52,760 nt of DNA from Chryseobacterium indologenes. Lineage in GTDB: Bacteria > Bacteroidota > Bacteroidia > Flavobacteriales > Weeksellaceae. The notes under the pieces were generated by a model. It saw only the letters and a list, made by a program, of their open reading frames with translations, did no database searches and was not told where the DNA came from. Every line of letters begins with the position of its first letter. The stretch's first letter is position 1. The DNA is taken from the NCBI GenBank assembly GCA_001013295.1, contig LAZY01000018.1:1-52760 (forward strand), read 5' to 3'. This document shows, piece by piece, positions 36,989-46,000 of this stretch. The position numbers and the translations under genes are program-made.

Positions 36989-37226
36989 AGTAATACATAT
37001 TTGTTGTTATTACGAATTTAGGAAACACAGATGAAAAATCCAATAAATCAAGCTGTTAAAGTTTCATAATACATACTAAAAAAGTGAAGCTGGAGACTGG
37101 AAGTTATTATTTTCAAGCCTCTTTTAACAGATCAAAATCTATAATTTAATAATTGTTGATAAAGGCTGGCTTAAATATTTCAGACTGCCAGTACTTCCTT
37201 CTTCCAGCTCCTATCATCCATCCCTT

Positions 37227-38621
37227 CTACACTTTTATAGTCTTCCACTTCCCTCTTTTAAACAAAATAAAAGCAACCACAGTAATTAAAGTTTCTGCTG
37301 CCGGAATCGAAATAAAAACTCCTTTCGGCCCCATCTCCAGATGTTTGGAAAGAAAATAAGCCAAAGGAATCTGGAACAGCCAGAACCCAAAGAGGTTAAC
37401 CCATGTGGGAGTCCATGTATCTCCTGCCCCGTTGAAAGCATTGATCATTACCATTCCGATTCCATAGAAAATGAATCCTGTACTCATAATGTGAAGAGCG
37501 TTTTGAGCAAAGCTTTTAATCTCAGCTTCCTGAGTAAAGAAACTCACAAGGAAATTGCTGAAAAGAATAAATATCAAACTCACAGTCAGCATGAAGATCA
37601 CATTATATTTCACGGTTTTCATCACAGACTGTTCAGCCCTCAGCATTTCATTAGCTCCCATATTCTGTCCCACCAGCGTAGAGGCCGCATTGCTCAGCCC
37701 CCAGGCCGGAAGCATAAAGAACATCATCAGTCTCAATGCCGTCTGATACCCTGCGGAAGCATTTTCTCCTCCGGTAGTTGCCACAAGTTCTGCAAGAAAA
37801 ATCCAGCTGCATGATGCAATGACAAACTGAAAAATTCCAGGGGTTGCAATTTTTATAATGGATCGTATCAGGTCATAATGAGGTTTAAAATAATTCAACC
37901 TGATACGGATCTGGGTATCTGCTACTAAAAGATGATAAAGCTGATAGATCACTCCTATACTTCTCCCGATGGTGGTAGCCAGTGCAGCACCAGTAAGTCC
38001 CATCGCCGGAACAGGGCCTAATCCTTTGATCAGAACCGGACAGAGAATAATATTGGCAATATTGGCAATCCATAAACTTTTCATCGCAATCATCGCATTT
38101 CCAGCTCCTCTGAAAATACCGTTGATCAAAAACAGAAGCATGATAATGGTACTGCTTCCCATCATAACTCTTGTAAAATCTTTTCCATACGCTGCCGCTT
38201 CAGGTCTTGCTCCCATCAGAATCAGAATTTCTTCGGCATAGACAACTCCAAGTATACTTAGAATCAATATGATGACAAATGAAACCAATAACACTTGTGC
38301 CGCACTTCTGGAAGCCTGCTCAGGGTTTTTCTCCCCGATCCTTCTGGCTACCAAAGCCGTCGCTGCCATACTCATTCCTATCGCAATAGAATACATTACA
38401 GAGAGTACAGATTCTGTAAGCCCAACGGTCTGAATCGCAAAACCGCTCTCTTTCAGATGTCCTACAAAATACAGGTCAACCAAAGCAAATACGGATTCCA
38501 TAGCCATCTCCAGCATCATTGGTATCGCCAAAAGCAAGACTGCACTTCTGATATTTACCTTTGTATAATCAGTTTCTTCTCCACTAAAAGCCTTCTTCAG
38601 GAAATCAAGGTACCGTGTCAT
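37227..38621 (-). CDS. MATE family efflux transporter
   Basis: A 464-residue inner-membrane protein of 12 predicted segments in two six-helix halves, typical of Na+/H+-driven multidrug exporters (NorM/DinF type). The start IRSAVLLLAIPMMLEMAMESVFALVDLYFVGHL is the characteristic MATE opening. Inside are NGIFRGAGNAMIAM and the repeat NAFNGAGDTWTPTWVN at the matching place in the second half. The short N-terminal soluble stretch (about 25 residues) is normal. Substrate cannot be told. It stands alone between THX and the divergent S41 peptidase. A TAnnTTTG box lies 20 bases upstream. Confidence 0.93.
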   Translation of the reverse strand: MTRYLDFLKKAFSGEETDYTKVNIRSAVLLLAIPMMLEMAMESVFALVDLYFVGHLKESGFAIQTVGLTESVLSVMYSIAIGMSMAATALVARRIGEKNPEQASRSAAQVLLVSFVIILILSILGVVYAEEILILMGARPEAAAYGKDFTRVMMGSSTIIMLLFLINGIFRGAGNAMIAMKSLWIANIANIILCPVLIKGLGPVPAMGLTGAALATTIGRSIGVIYQLYHLLVADTQIRIRLNYFKPHYDLIRSIIKIATPGIFQFVIASCSWIFLAELVATTGGENASAGYQTALRLMMFFMLPAWGLSNAASTLVGQNMGANEMLRAEQSVMKTVKYNVIFMLTVSLIFILFSNFLVSFFTQEAEIKSFAQNALHIMSTGFIFYGIGMVMINAFNGAGDTWTPTWVNLFGFWLFQIPLAYFLSKHLEMGPKGVFISIPAAETLITVVAFILFKRGKWKTIKV

Positions 38622-38641
38622 ACATTTTGTGATTTGTCTGA

Positions 38642-38649
38642 CAAAAGTA
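38642..38649 (-). promoter_or_regulatory. Putative MATE gene promoter -7 box
   Basis: The minus strand reads TACTTTTG, matching TAnnTTTG, 20 bases before the MATE ATG at 38621. Confidence 0.5.
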
Positions 38650-38771
38650 TTGATTCAAAACGGAACAGCACTTTGCATATGGAAAGTTTTTAAACCACAT
38701 GTATCTGTTAAACTTCTCTTAAATTTCACATAAAAAAGCCATTCAAATACGTGATAAACTATTTAACTCAT

Positions 38772-38779
38772 TAGATTTG
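38772..38779 (+). promoter_or_regulatory. Putative S41 peptidase promoter -7 box
   Basis: TAGATTTG matches TAnnTTTG and ends 16 bases before the ATG at 38796. No clear TTG -33 element is seen. Confidence 0.45.
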
Positions 38780-38795
38780 GGAAAAAATAAATACC

Positions 38796-40979
38796 ATGAG
38801 AAAACATATTATTCCGTTTCTGATGCTTCTGCCCTTCGCTGTCTATCATAGTCAGAATAAAGCAGACAATCTGAATTTCGAAAATGTTGAAAACAATATT
38901 CCGAAGCTATGGACAGTCATTGGCAAAGATCCCTCATCTATCTCTGTGGACACCCAGGAAAAAAATGAAGGGAAATATTCTGTTCTGGCCCAGGCTTCAA
39001 CTACTGGTATGAAAGGGCTCATGTATGTTCTTCCCGAAAACTATGCAGGAAAAAAAATTACCATCTCCGGCTATATAAAAACAGAAGATGTGACTGAAGG
39101 GTTTGCCGGAATCTGGATCCGTATAGATCCGAAAGTAGGTTTCAACAATATGCATGATAAAGGCATAAAAGGAACCACACCATGGACAAAATACGAAACG
39201 ACCCTCACTCTCGCCCCTGAAAGAACCAAAGAAATTGTTATTGGAACTCTTTTGACAGGGAAAGGAAAAGCATGGTTTGATGATATTAAAATAACCGTAG
39301 ACGGACAAGATATTCAGGAAGCGATAGCGTTTCAGAAACCCAAGGTAAAGGCTGAGCTTGATAATCAGTTTGACAATGGTTCGGAAATCAACAGTATTGA
39401 TACCAGCAAGAAAAACATGGATAATCTGAAGAGTCTGGGAATGATCTGGGGTTATCTGAAATACTATCATCCAAATGTTGCAGAAGGGAAATACAACTGG
39501 GATTACGAACTTTTCAGAATTTTACCTAAAATCAGTGGAACTTCATCCAAGCAGAGAGATCAGATTCTGACGGAATGGATCAAAGGCCTTGGAGCATTTC
39601 AGACGGAGAAGTTTACTGTTGATGCAAAAAATGTAAAGATCAATCCGGACCTCAGCTGGATCACCGGCTCAGGTTTTTCAAAAGAACTTTCTGACCTTCT
39701 TCTGCAGCTCAAAGATGCCAAAAGACCTAAAGTAAATTATTATCTGGATTTTTATGATAATGTCGGAAATCCTGACTTTAGCCATGAAAAACCTTACGAA
39801 AACAACGCGTATCCGGACACCGGCTTCCGTTTACTCTCATTGTACAAATACTGGAACATCATTCAATACAGTTTTCCATACAAAAATCTTATACAGGAAG
39901 ACTGGAAAGCTGTACTTCCTGAGTTTATTCCCAAGTTTGTCGATGCAAAAAACGAAACGGATTATACGCTTGCCACTTTAGAGATCATTGCAAGAATACA
40001 TGACACCCATGCCAACATATGGGGATCCAACAAAGTTCTGAATCAATATTTCGGAGCAAGGCATAGTTCAGTGAAACTTACGTTTGCAGAAAATAAAGCT
40101 GTAGTGAGCGGGTTTAATAATGATCAATTGGGCAAGGAATCCGGGTTACAGGTAGGAGATATTGTCACAGAAATCAATGGAAAACCGGTAGATAAGATTG
40201 TAAAGGAAATGCTGAAAATAAGCCCAGCCTCCAACTATCCTACTCAGTTGAGAGATATTGCAAAAAAATTATTGAGAAGTAATTCGGAAACAGTCAGTAT
40301 TAAGATTTCCAGAAACGGAAAACCGGAAAACCTGACGTTAAAGACCTATGAACCTAAGGAGCTTAATATCAAAAAAGAACAGAAAGAATTCTTTAAAATG
40401 CTGAATCCCCAAACGGGCTACTTTTATATGGGAAGTGCAGATAGCCAGAAGCTTTCTGATCTCTTTAATCAGGTCAAAAATACAAAAGGAATTGTAATTG
40501 ATTTCAGAAGTTATCCACCAGACTTTGTCGTATTTTCTATGGGCAAGCTATTAAAAAAGGACCCTGCTGATTTTGTGAAATTCACCCAAACGAACAATGA
40601 GATGCCAGGGCTCTTCACCTTTACACCGAGTATTGGTACAGAAGGAAATGGAGCTGATTATTATAAAGGAAAAATTGCCATCCTGGTCAATGAAACTACC
40701 CAGAGCAGCGCCGAATATCACACAATGGCCTTCAGAACAGCTCCTAATGCAAAAGTCTTCGGTTCTACAACTGCCGGTGCGGATGGAAATGTTTCAGAAA
40801 TTCTTCTTCCCGGAAATATTTCGACCATGATCAGCGGCATCGGAGTCTATTATCCGGATGGAACAGAAACCCAAAGAATAGGAATTGTTCCGGATGTAGA
40901 GATCAAACCAACTGTGGAAGGCATCAAAAACGGCAAAGACGAAGTGCTGGATAAAGCTCTTGAATGGATCAAAAGCTGA
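38796..40979 (+). CDS. Exported S41 family peptidase with PDZ domain
   Basis: A 727-residue exported serine peptidase of the C-terminal-processing/tricorn clan. The signal peptide (MRKHIIPFLMLLPFAVYHSQ) is followed by a beta-sandwich-like domain (about 22-170), with INGxI-type strands and AWFDDIKITVDG, resembling a carbohydrate-binding module. A helical region follows, then a PDZ domain (about 435-510; GLQVGDIVTEINGKPV). The S41 core is last: the Ser block NETTQSSAEYHTMAF places the nucleophile near residue 639. The following STTAGADGN lacks the Lys of CtpA-type enzymes, so it is more like the tricorn/S41B type. Substrate unknown. It has its own promoter and terminator. Confidence 0.88.
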   Translation: MRKHIIPFLMLLPFAVYHSQNKADNLNFENVENNIPKLWTVIGKDPSSISVDTQEKNEGKYSVLAQASTTGMKGLMYVLPENYAGKKITISGYIKTEDVTEGFAGIWIRIDPKVGFNNMHDKGIKGTTPWTKYETTLTLAPERTKEIVIGTLLTGKGKAWFDDIKITVDGQDIQEAIAFQKPKVKAELDNQFDNGSEINSIDTSKKNMDNLKSLGMIWGYLKYYHPNVAEGKYNWDYELFRILPKISGTSSKQRDQILTEWIKGLGAFQTEKFTVDAKNVKINPDLSWITGSGFSKELSDLLLQLKDAKRPKVNYYLDFYDNVGNPDFSHEKPYENNAYPDTGFRLLSLYKYWNIIQYSFPYKNLIQEDWKAVLPEFIPKFVDAKNETDYTLATLEIIARIHDTHANIWGSNKVLNQYFGARHSSVKLTFAENKAVVSGFNNDQLGKESGLQVGDIVTEINGKPVDKIVKEMLKISPASNYPTQLRDIAKKLLRSNSETVSIKISRNGKPENLTLKTYEPKELNIKKEQKEFFKMLNPQTGYFYMGSADSQKLSDLFNQVKNTKGIVIDFRSYPPDFVVFSMGKLLKKDPADFVKFTQTNNEMPGLFTFTPSIGTEGNGADYYKGKIAILVNETTQSSAEYHTMAFRTAPNAKVFGSTTAGADGNVSEILLPGNISTMISGIGVYYPDGTETQRIGIVPDVEIKPTVEGIKNGKDEVLDKALEWIKS

Positions 40980-41028
40980 TTTCAGGATACAACGTATTAT
41001 TGCCTCTTTTTATGATAAAAACAAAGTC

Positions 41029-41053
41029 AAAAACTTCCTTTTCGGAAGTTTTT
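41029..41053 (+). terminator. Intrinsic terminator of the S41 peptidase gene
   Basis: AAAAACTTCC pairs with GGAAGTTTTT around the loop TTTTC, 50 bases after the stop. The T-run overlaps the -33 element proposed for aspS. Confidence 0.85.
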
Positions 41054-41085
41054 TGTTTATAAAACCTGCAAAAATCTTATCTTTG
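41053..41085 (+). promoter_or_regulatory. Promoter of aspS
   Basis: TTG at 41053-41055 and TATCTTTG at 41078-41085 are separated by 22 bases, inside the usual 17-23 range for Bacteroidetes. Transcription should begin near 41092, giving a leader of about 54 bases. Confidence 0.6.
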
Positions 41086-41099
41086 CCAACGAAAAATTC

Positions 41100-41119
41100 A
41101 AGGTTCGAAGGAGAACCTT
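41100..41119 (+). promoter_or_regulatory. Leader hairpin of aspS
   Basis: AAGGTTC (41100-41106) and GAACCTT (41113-41119) form a perfect 7-bp stem with a GAAGGA loop at the very start of the predicted aspS transcript. No T-run follows, so it is not a terminator. A role in transcript stability or translation control is possible. Confidence 0.4.
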
Positions 41120-41145
41120 AAACATTGAACTTTAAACAAATAATT

Positions 41146-42900
41146 ATGTTTCGATCACACACCAACGGAGAGCTATCTCTGAAAAATCTGAATGAAGAAG
41201 TTACACTATCTGGATGGGTACAGACTATCCGTGATAAAGGATTTATGATTTGGGTAGATCTTCGAGATCGTTACGGAATTACCCAGCTGGTTTTTGACCA
41301 GGAGCGTTCTTCTGCACAACTGATGGAAGAAGCAAAAAAATTAGGCCGTGAATTTGTTATTCAGGCAACCGGAAAAGTTATTGAAAGAGTAAGTAAAAAC
41401 CCTAATATTCCTACAGGAGAAATTGAAATTTTAGTTGAAAAACTTACAATTCTGAACGACTCTCAGCTTCCTCCTTTCACTATTGAAGATGAAACAGATG
41501 GTGGAGAAGAATTAAGAATGAAATACCGTTACCTGGATATTAGAAGAAATCCGGTAAAAGATAAATTGATCTTCCGTCACAAAATGGCGCAGAAAGTAAG
41601 AAATTACTTATCTGATGAAGGTTTCATTGAAGTGGAAACTCCTGTTTTGATCAAATCTACTCCGGAAGGGGCAAGAGATTTTGTGGTTCCAAGCAGAATG
41701 AACCCGGGACAGTTTTATGCATTGCCACAATCTCCACAGACTTTCAAGCAACTGTTGATGGTAGGTGGAATGGATAAATATTTCCAGATTGTAAAATGTT
41801 TCCGTGATGAGGATTTAAGAGCAGACAGACAGCCGGAATTTACACAGATCGACTGTGAAATGGCGTTTGTAGAGCAGGAAGACGTGATGAATGTTTTCGA
41901 AGGAATGACTAAAACTCTTATCAAAGATATTACAGGTCAGGAATTCGGAGATTTCCCAAGAATGACTTTCGCTGATGCGATGAGAAAATACGGAAACGAC
42001 AAACCGGATATTCGTTTCGGAATGGAATTCGTAGAACTGAATGAGCTTGTAAAAGGAAAAGATTTCAAAATATTTGATGATGCAGAATTGGTAGTAGGGA
42101 TCAATGTAGAAGGATGCGCAGACTATACAAGAAAGCAGATTGACGAACTAGTGGATTGGGTAAAACGTCCACAGATCGGAGCTTCAGGGATGGTTTGGGT
42201 AAAATTCCAGAATGACGGAGTGAAGACCTCATCGGTAAACAAATTCTACAACGAAGAAGATTTAGCTAAGATCATCGAAAAATTCGGAGCTAAAGAAGGA
42301 GACCTGATGCTGATCCTTTCCGGAAACGAAAATAAAGTAAGAGCTCAGCTTTCTGCATTGAGAATGGAGCTTGGAAACCGCTTGGGATTAAGAAAAGGAA
42401 ACGAATTTGCACCGCTTTGGGTTGTTGACTTCCCTCTACTGGAGTGGGATGAAGATACTGAAAGATACCATGCAATGCACCACCCTTTCACGTCTCCAAA
42501 ACCTGAAGATATTCATTTATTGGAAACAGATCCGGGTAAGGCAAGAGCTAATGCTTACGATATGGTTCTTAACGGAAACGAAATCGGAGGTGGATCTATC
42601 AGAATCTTTGACAGAGATCTTCAGTCTAAAATGTTTGACCTGTTAGGATTCTCAAAAGAAGAAGCAGAAGCACAGTTCGGATTCTTAATGAATGCCTTCA
42701 AATACGGAGCGCCGCCACACGGTGGTTTAGCATTCGGATTCGACCGTCTGGTAGCGATTCTTGACGGAAATGAGGTGATCAGAGATTATATTGCCTTCCC
42801 TAAGAACAATTCTGGAAGGGATGTAATGATTGATGCTCCCGCTTCCATTGCTGATGCACAGCTCGACGAATTAGAATTAAAATTGGATTTAAAAGCATAA
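41146..42900 (+). CDS. aspS: Aspartate--tRNA ligase
   Basis: A class IIb aminoacyl-tRNA synthetase that charges tRNA(Asp). It has 584 residues from ATG 41146, the normal bacterial length. The anticodon-binding OB fold spans about 1-105 ([23 protein letters not shown]). Motif 2 is in [18 protein letters not shown] near residue 220, the bacterial GAD insertion lies at about 285-410, and motif 3 is [15 protein letters not shown] near 527-541. A TTG at 41125 would add seven residues without family support. No gatCAB genes are in the window, so whether it also charges tRNA(Asn) is not settled here. It stands alone with promoter and terminator. Confidence 0.97.
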   Translation: MFRSHTNGELSLKNLNEEVTLSGWVQTIRDKGFMIWVDLRDRYGITQLVFDQERSSAQLMEEAKKLGREFVIQATGKVIERVSKNPNIPTGEIEILVEKLTILNDSQLPPFTIEDETDGGEELRMKYRYLDIRRNPVKDKLIFRHKMAQKVRNYLSDEGFIEVETPVLIKSTPEGARDFVVPSRMNPGQFYALPQSPQTFKQLLMVGGMDKYFQIVKCFRDEDLRADRQPEFTQIDCEMAFVEQEDVMNVFEGMTKTLIKDITGQEFGDFPRMTFADAMRKYGNDKPDIRFGMEFVELNELVKGKDFKIFDDAELVVGINVEGCADYTRKQIDELVDWVKRPQIGASGMVWVKFQNDGVKTSSVNKFYNEEDLAKIIEKFGAKEGDLMLILSGNENKVRAQLSALRMELGNRLGLRKGNEFAPLWVVDFPLLEWDEDTERYHAMHHPFTSPKPEDIHLLETDPGKARANAYDMVLNGNEIGGGSIRIFDRDLQSKMFDLLGFSKEEAEAQFGFLMNAFKYGAPPHGGLAFGFDRLVAILDGNEVIRDYIAFPKNNSGRDVMIDAPASIADAQLDELELKLDLKA

Positions 42901-42904
42901 ATTT

Positions 42905-42928
42905 AAAGCGGGGTATTTGCCCCGCTTT
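42905..42928 (+). terminator. Intrinsic terminator of aspS
   Basis: AAAGCGGGG pairs with CCCCGCTTT around the loop TATTTG, followed by seven T, 5 bases after the aspS stop. Confidence 0.95.
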
Positions 42929-43060
42929 TTTTACGAAAAATTCTGTGCATTACTTTTATTCACATTGTTTATTTCTTCTTACAATTTTTTTGATGAATAT
43001 ATCCCCAGCAACTATTATTATATTGATCTAAATTCCTCCAACACTGGGAAAAGCAAAATA

Positions 43061-43084
43061 AAAGCGGGAAATAAAACCCGCTTT
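43061..43084 (-). terminator. Intrinsic terminator of purA
   Basis: AAAGCGGG (43061-43068) pairs with CCCGCTTT (43077-43084) around an A/T loop, 15 bases after the purA stop. On the minus strand TTTATTTT follows. Confidence 0.87.
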
Positions 43085-43098
43085 ACTTATATCAGATG

Positions 43099-44367
43099 TT
43101 ACTTCATCTTCAAAATCTCTTCTCTTCCCGGGCCTATAGAAAGATACCCTACAGGAACATCCAATTCTGCTTCCAGGAAAGTGAGGAAATTCATGAGTTC
43201 TTTTGGTAGTTCGGAAGTGCTCTTTATTTTTGAAAAATCGGCATTCCAGCCTTCCAACCATTTCAACACAGGCTGTGCATGCTCCGGAAGTGTTCCGGAA
43301 ACCGGGATAACTTCACCGTTCAGTTCATAATGGGTGCATACTGCTACTGATTTCAATCCGCTTAATACATCTGCCTTGGTCAGAACCAGCTGAGTCACTC
43401 CATTGATCATTACCGCATACCTTAAAGCAGGCAGATCCAGCCAGCCTATTCTTCTTGGGCGACCTGTATTGGAACCAAATTCGTTTCCTTTCATTCTGAG
43501 ATCATCTCCGAATTCATCTAAAAGTTCCGTTGGAAAAGCACCATTTCCTACACGGGTACAATACGCTTTTGCAATTCCGTAAATTTCACCGATTTTTTTC
43601 GGTGAAACACCTAAACCGCTGCTCGCTCCTGATGCCGTCGTTGAAGAAGACGTCACATACGGGTAAGTACCGTGATCAATATCCAGCATTGCTGCCTGAG
43701 ATCCTTCAGCCAATACTTTTTTACCTTCAGATAAGGCTTTGTTAAGATGGATTTCAGTTTCTGTACAATTGAATTTTTTCAGAAATTCTACTGCATCAAA
43801 GAATTCTTTACTGATTTCTTCCAAGGCCGGCAAAACAATCATTCCTTCTTCTTCCAGCATCCTGTAATCTCTATCCAGAATGTGCTGGGCTCTGCTTTGA
43901 AAATCTGATGAAAATATATCCCCTACTCTCAGGTTCTGTCTTAATATTTTGTTTGAATACGCCTGGGCAATCCCATTTTTTGTCGTTCCGATCGTGGTAT
44001 ACTCAGGACTTTCTTCCATAAAAATATCCAGAAGCTTATGTGTTGGCATTACCAGGTGTGCTTTTTTGGAAATAATGATATTGTTTTCCGGCTGAACAGT
44101 ATCGTCAAATACCTGAAGATTCAGGATCTCTTTTTTAAAGCTTACAGGATCAAGAACAGTTCCTGTGCCAATGATATTCTGCACCTCTTTCATAAAGATC
44201 CCTGAAGGAATCATTTTAAGGGTTATTTTACGCCCTTTTCTCTCTATACTATGCCCAGCATTAGCTCCGCCATTAAAACGGGCTGTAATGTCATAATTTT
44301 CACTGATCAGGTCAATAAACTTTCCTTTTCCTTCATCTCCCCATTGCAATCCTAAAACGATGTCCAT
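43099..44367 (-). CDS. purA: Adenylosuccinate synthetase
   Basis: The enzyme joins IMP and aspartate with GTP to form adenylosuccinate, the first committed step to AMP. It has 422 residues from ATG 44367. The GTP-binding start LGLQWGDEGKGK has the catalytic Asp at D11, and NGGANAGH gives the catalytic His at H39. GTKNGIAQAYSNK and TSSSTTASGASSGLGV follow as usual. An upstream ATG (44391) would add eight residues and would move the conserved start inward, so it is rejected. It is the only purine gene here. Between it and the Crp/Fnr gene lies one copy of the palindromic element. Confidence 0.97.
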   Translation of the reverse strand: MDIVLGLQWGDEGKGKFIDLISENYDITARFNGGANAGHSIERKGRKITLKMIPSGIFMKEVQNIIGTGTVLDPVSFKKEILNLQVFDDTVQPENNIIISKKAHLVMPTHKLLDIFMEESPEYTTIGTTKNGIAQAYSNKILRQNLRVGDIFSSDFQSRAQHILDRDYRMLEEEGMIVLPALEEISKEFFDAVEFLKKFNCTETEIHLNKALSEGKKVLAEGSQAAMLDIDHGTYPYVTSSSTTASGASSGLGVSPKKIGEIYGIAKAYCTRVGNGAFPTELLDEFGDDLRMKGNEFGSNTGRPRRIGWLDLPALRYAVMINGVTQLVLTKADVLSGLKSVAVCTHYELNGEVIPVSGTLPEHAQPVLKWLEGWNADFSKIKSTSELPKELMNFLTFLEAELDVPVGYLSIGPGREEILKMK

Positions 44368-44414
44368 ATTGTTGTAAATTTTATGGTACAAAGCTAGGGA
44401 GGTTTGAAAGGGAG

Positions 44415-44449
44415 ACCATTGTCATTTGGCAAAAAGCAAACTCAATGGT
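44415..44449. promoter_or_regulatory. Palindromic element upstream of purA (copy 1)
   Basis: 44415-44435 is identical, except for one base, to 45125-45145. The core TTGTCATTTGGCAA (44419-44432) is a near-palindrome with 5-base arms and a 4-base spacer, the geometry of Crp/Fnr operators. A second inverted match, ACCATTG (44415-44421) and CAATGGT (44443-44449), lies across it. It sits about 50 bases before purA and downstream of the Crp/Fnr gene. Confidence 0.45.
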
Positions 44450-44500
44450 AAAATGTACAATGTAAAAAATAGTAATGACTAAAAGCGATCATTGATAATT

Positions 44501-45070
44501 CTAAACTATATTTCTTCTGATCCGGCTTAATGATGAGGGGGTGATTCCCAGATAGGAAGCAAGCATCGATTGTGGCACTCTGTTGGCAAGACCGGGATAA
44601 TGGTTTAAAAAATGGATATAACGGGCTTTCGCATCCTGGTTCAGCATAATACTCGCTACTTTCAGCTTATTTTCAACAACGAAGGCGTGAATTCTGGCAA
44701 ACAGGGCAGGCCATATGGCAATCTCTTTTTCAAGCACTCTGAAATGATCGAGATCTATGACAAGCAATATGGCATCAGTGATCGCTTCGATATATTCGTG
44801 AGCAGGAAGCTGGTCATTAAATCCCTGAAAATCTCCGATAAACCGTCCCTCATAGATAAAATACCGGGTAAAATCATCCCCTTCTTTATTGTAGTATAAC
44901 GCCCGGAAAACACCTTCTTTCACAAAAGCAATCCTTTGGCTCACTTTACCCGCTTCAATAAAAGGTTCTCCTTTTTTAACCCTAACTTCCTGCATTCCTT
45001 TGGCCAACAAAAGTTCATCCTGTGCATTCAGGATTCCAAATTTTTTGATGTAATTAAAAAGCTCTTCCAT
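44501..45070 (-). CDS. Crp/Fnr family transcriptional regulator
   Basis: A 189-residue regulator from the ATG at 45070. The cyclic-nucleotide-binding-type beta roll spans about residues 10-115 (VKKGEPFIEAGKVSQRIAFVKEGVFRALYYNKEGDDFTRYF), followed by the dimer helix and a C-terminal HTH (QSMLASYLGITPSSLSRIRR). No Cys cluster of the Fnr type is seen, and the cAMP-contact pattern is not clear, so the ligand is unknown. Many Bacteroidetes paralogues look like this. A longer frame from 45166 adds 32 residues unlike the family and is rejected. A palindrome resembling a Crp/Fnr operator lies 60-75 bases upstream, so auto-control is plausible. The Ku/LigD genes are divergent from it. Confidence 0.9.
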   Translation of the reverse strand: MEELFNYIKKFGILNAQDELLLAKGMQEVRVKKGEPFIEAGKVSQRIAFVKEGVFRALYYNKEGDDFTRYFIYEGRFIGDFQGFNDQLPAHEYIEAITDAILLVIDLDHFRVLEKEIAIWPALFARIHAFVVENKLKVASIMLNQDAKARYIHFLNHYPGLANRVPQSMLASYLGITPSSLSRIRRNIV

Positions 45071-45124
45071 TTCTTTGTACCCACAGATTGCGGAAAGATA
45101 AAGGTATAAAAGTCGCCTGAAAAA

Positions 45125-45145
45125 ACCATTGTCATTTGACAAAAA
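45125..45145. promoter_or_regulatory. Palindromic element between the Crp/Fnr and Ku genes (copy 2)
   Basis: The core TTGTCATTTGACAA (45129-45142) is a perfect palindrome with arms TTGTC/GACAA and a 4-base spacer. It lies about 60 bases before the Crp/Fnr start and about 70 before the Ku start. The second copy at 44415-44435 differs by one base. The geometry resembles Crp/Fnr sites. Confidence 0.5.
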
Positions 45146-45214
45146 CCTAAAGAACACATACCACACAAAGCTTCATCGGCATGTTAATTGCTTGATTTTT
45201 AAAAACGTAAGACA

Positions 45215-46000
45215 ATGAAAGCAATCTGGAATGGCGCCATTGGCTTCGGTTTAGTAAATATTCCTGTTAAGATTTACTCTGCGACGGAGACCAGCAAACT
45301 GGACCTTGATATGCTTGATAAATCGGATTTTTCCAACATCCGGTTTAAAAGAGTGAATGAAAATACAGGAAAAGAAGTAAAATGGGAAAACATCGTCAAA
45401 GGTTACCTCATGGATGATAAATACATTGTTCTTGATGAGGAAGATTATGAAGCGGCAAGCCCAGAAAAAACCAAAATACTTTCTATTGATCAGTTTGTAA
45501 AGGAAGCGGAGGTAGACAGTATTTATTTTGAGACGCCCTATTATCTGGAGCCTCAGAAAAATGGAGAAAGTGCTTACAGACTTTTGTTAAAGGCACTTGA
45601 AGAAACTCAAATGGTTGGAGTGGGCACATTTGTTCTCCGTGAAAGTGAAACGATAGGAATGATACGTCCTTACAACGATGATATTCTGGTTCTTAACCGT
45701 CTTAGGTTTAATCAGGAAATAAGGCATTATTCAGATTTAAAAATCCCTGCACACAAAGCTCCCAAACCGGCAGAACTAAAAATGGCTATCAATCTTATTG
45801 AGCAACTGTCTCAGAATTTTGATCCGGCCATGTACAAGGATACCTATTCTGAAGATCTCATGAAGATTATTAAAAAGAAAGCAAAGGGTAAGGTACTCAA
45901 AACAACAAAAGCCCCACCTGTAAAAGAGGGTAAAGTGATTGATCTCATGGCTCAGTTAAAGGCCAGCCTCAATACATCCAAATCTAAACCTGCATCGTAA
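45215..46000 (+). CDS. ku: Ku protein, non-homologous end joining
   Basis: This bacterial Ku homodimer subunit binds DNA ends and recruits LigD. It has 261 residues. The start MKAIWNGAIGFGLVNIPVKIYSATE is diagnostic, followed by the Ku barrel segments KEVKWENIVKGY and LDEEDYEA, FETPYYLEPQKNGESAYRLL, and LRLFN-like LRFNQEIRHYSDL. The C-terminus is Lys-rich (IKKKAKGKVLKTTKAPPVKEGK), as in other bacterial Ku. The stop overlaps the ATG of the next gene by one base (TAATG), so the two are translationally coupled. Together with LigD it forms a two-component end-joining set. Confidence 0.96.
   Translation: MKAIWNGAIGFGLVNIPVKIYSATETSKLDLDMLDKSDFSNIRFKRVNENTGKEVKWENIVKGYLMDDKYIVLDEEDYEAASPEKTKILSIDQFVKEAEVDSIYFETPYYLEPQKNGESAYRLLLKALEETQMVGVGTFVLRESETIGMIRPYNDDILVLNRLRFNQEIRHYSDLKIPAHKAPKPAELKMAINLIEQLSQNFDPAMYKDTYSEDLMKIIKKKAKGKVLKTTKAPPVKEGKVIDLMAQLKASLNTSKSKPAS

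Noticed and set aside
38295..38693. Plus-strand 132-codon frame over the MATE 5' end
   Set aside because: Antisense to the MATE gene, no recognisable domain.
41125..41145. TTG start extending aspS by seven residues
   Set aside because: The ATG at 41146 matches the usual AspRS start, and the TTG lies just after the leader hairpin.
41100..41145. T-box or other known riboswitch before aspS
   Set aside because: The leader is only about 54 bases with one short stem and no antiterminator/terminator pair.
42917..43330. Plus-strand 137-codon frame between aspS and purA
   Set aside because: It runs through the purA terminator and into the antisense of purA; no family resemblance.
45071..45166. 32-residue N-terminal extension of the Crp/Fnr regulator
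   Set aside because: The extension covers the palindrome and promoter region and does not resemble the family; ATG 45070 gives a normal N-terminus.
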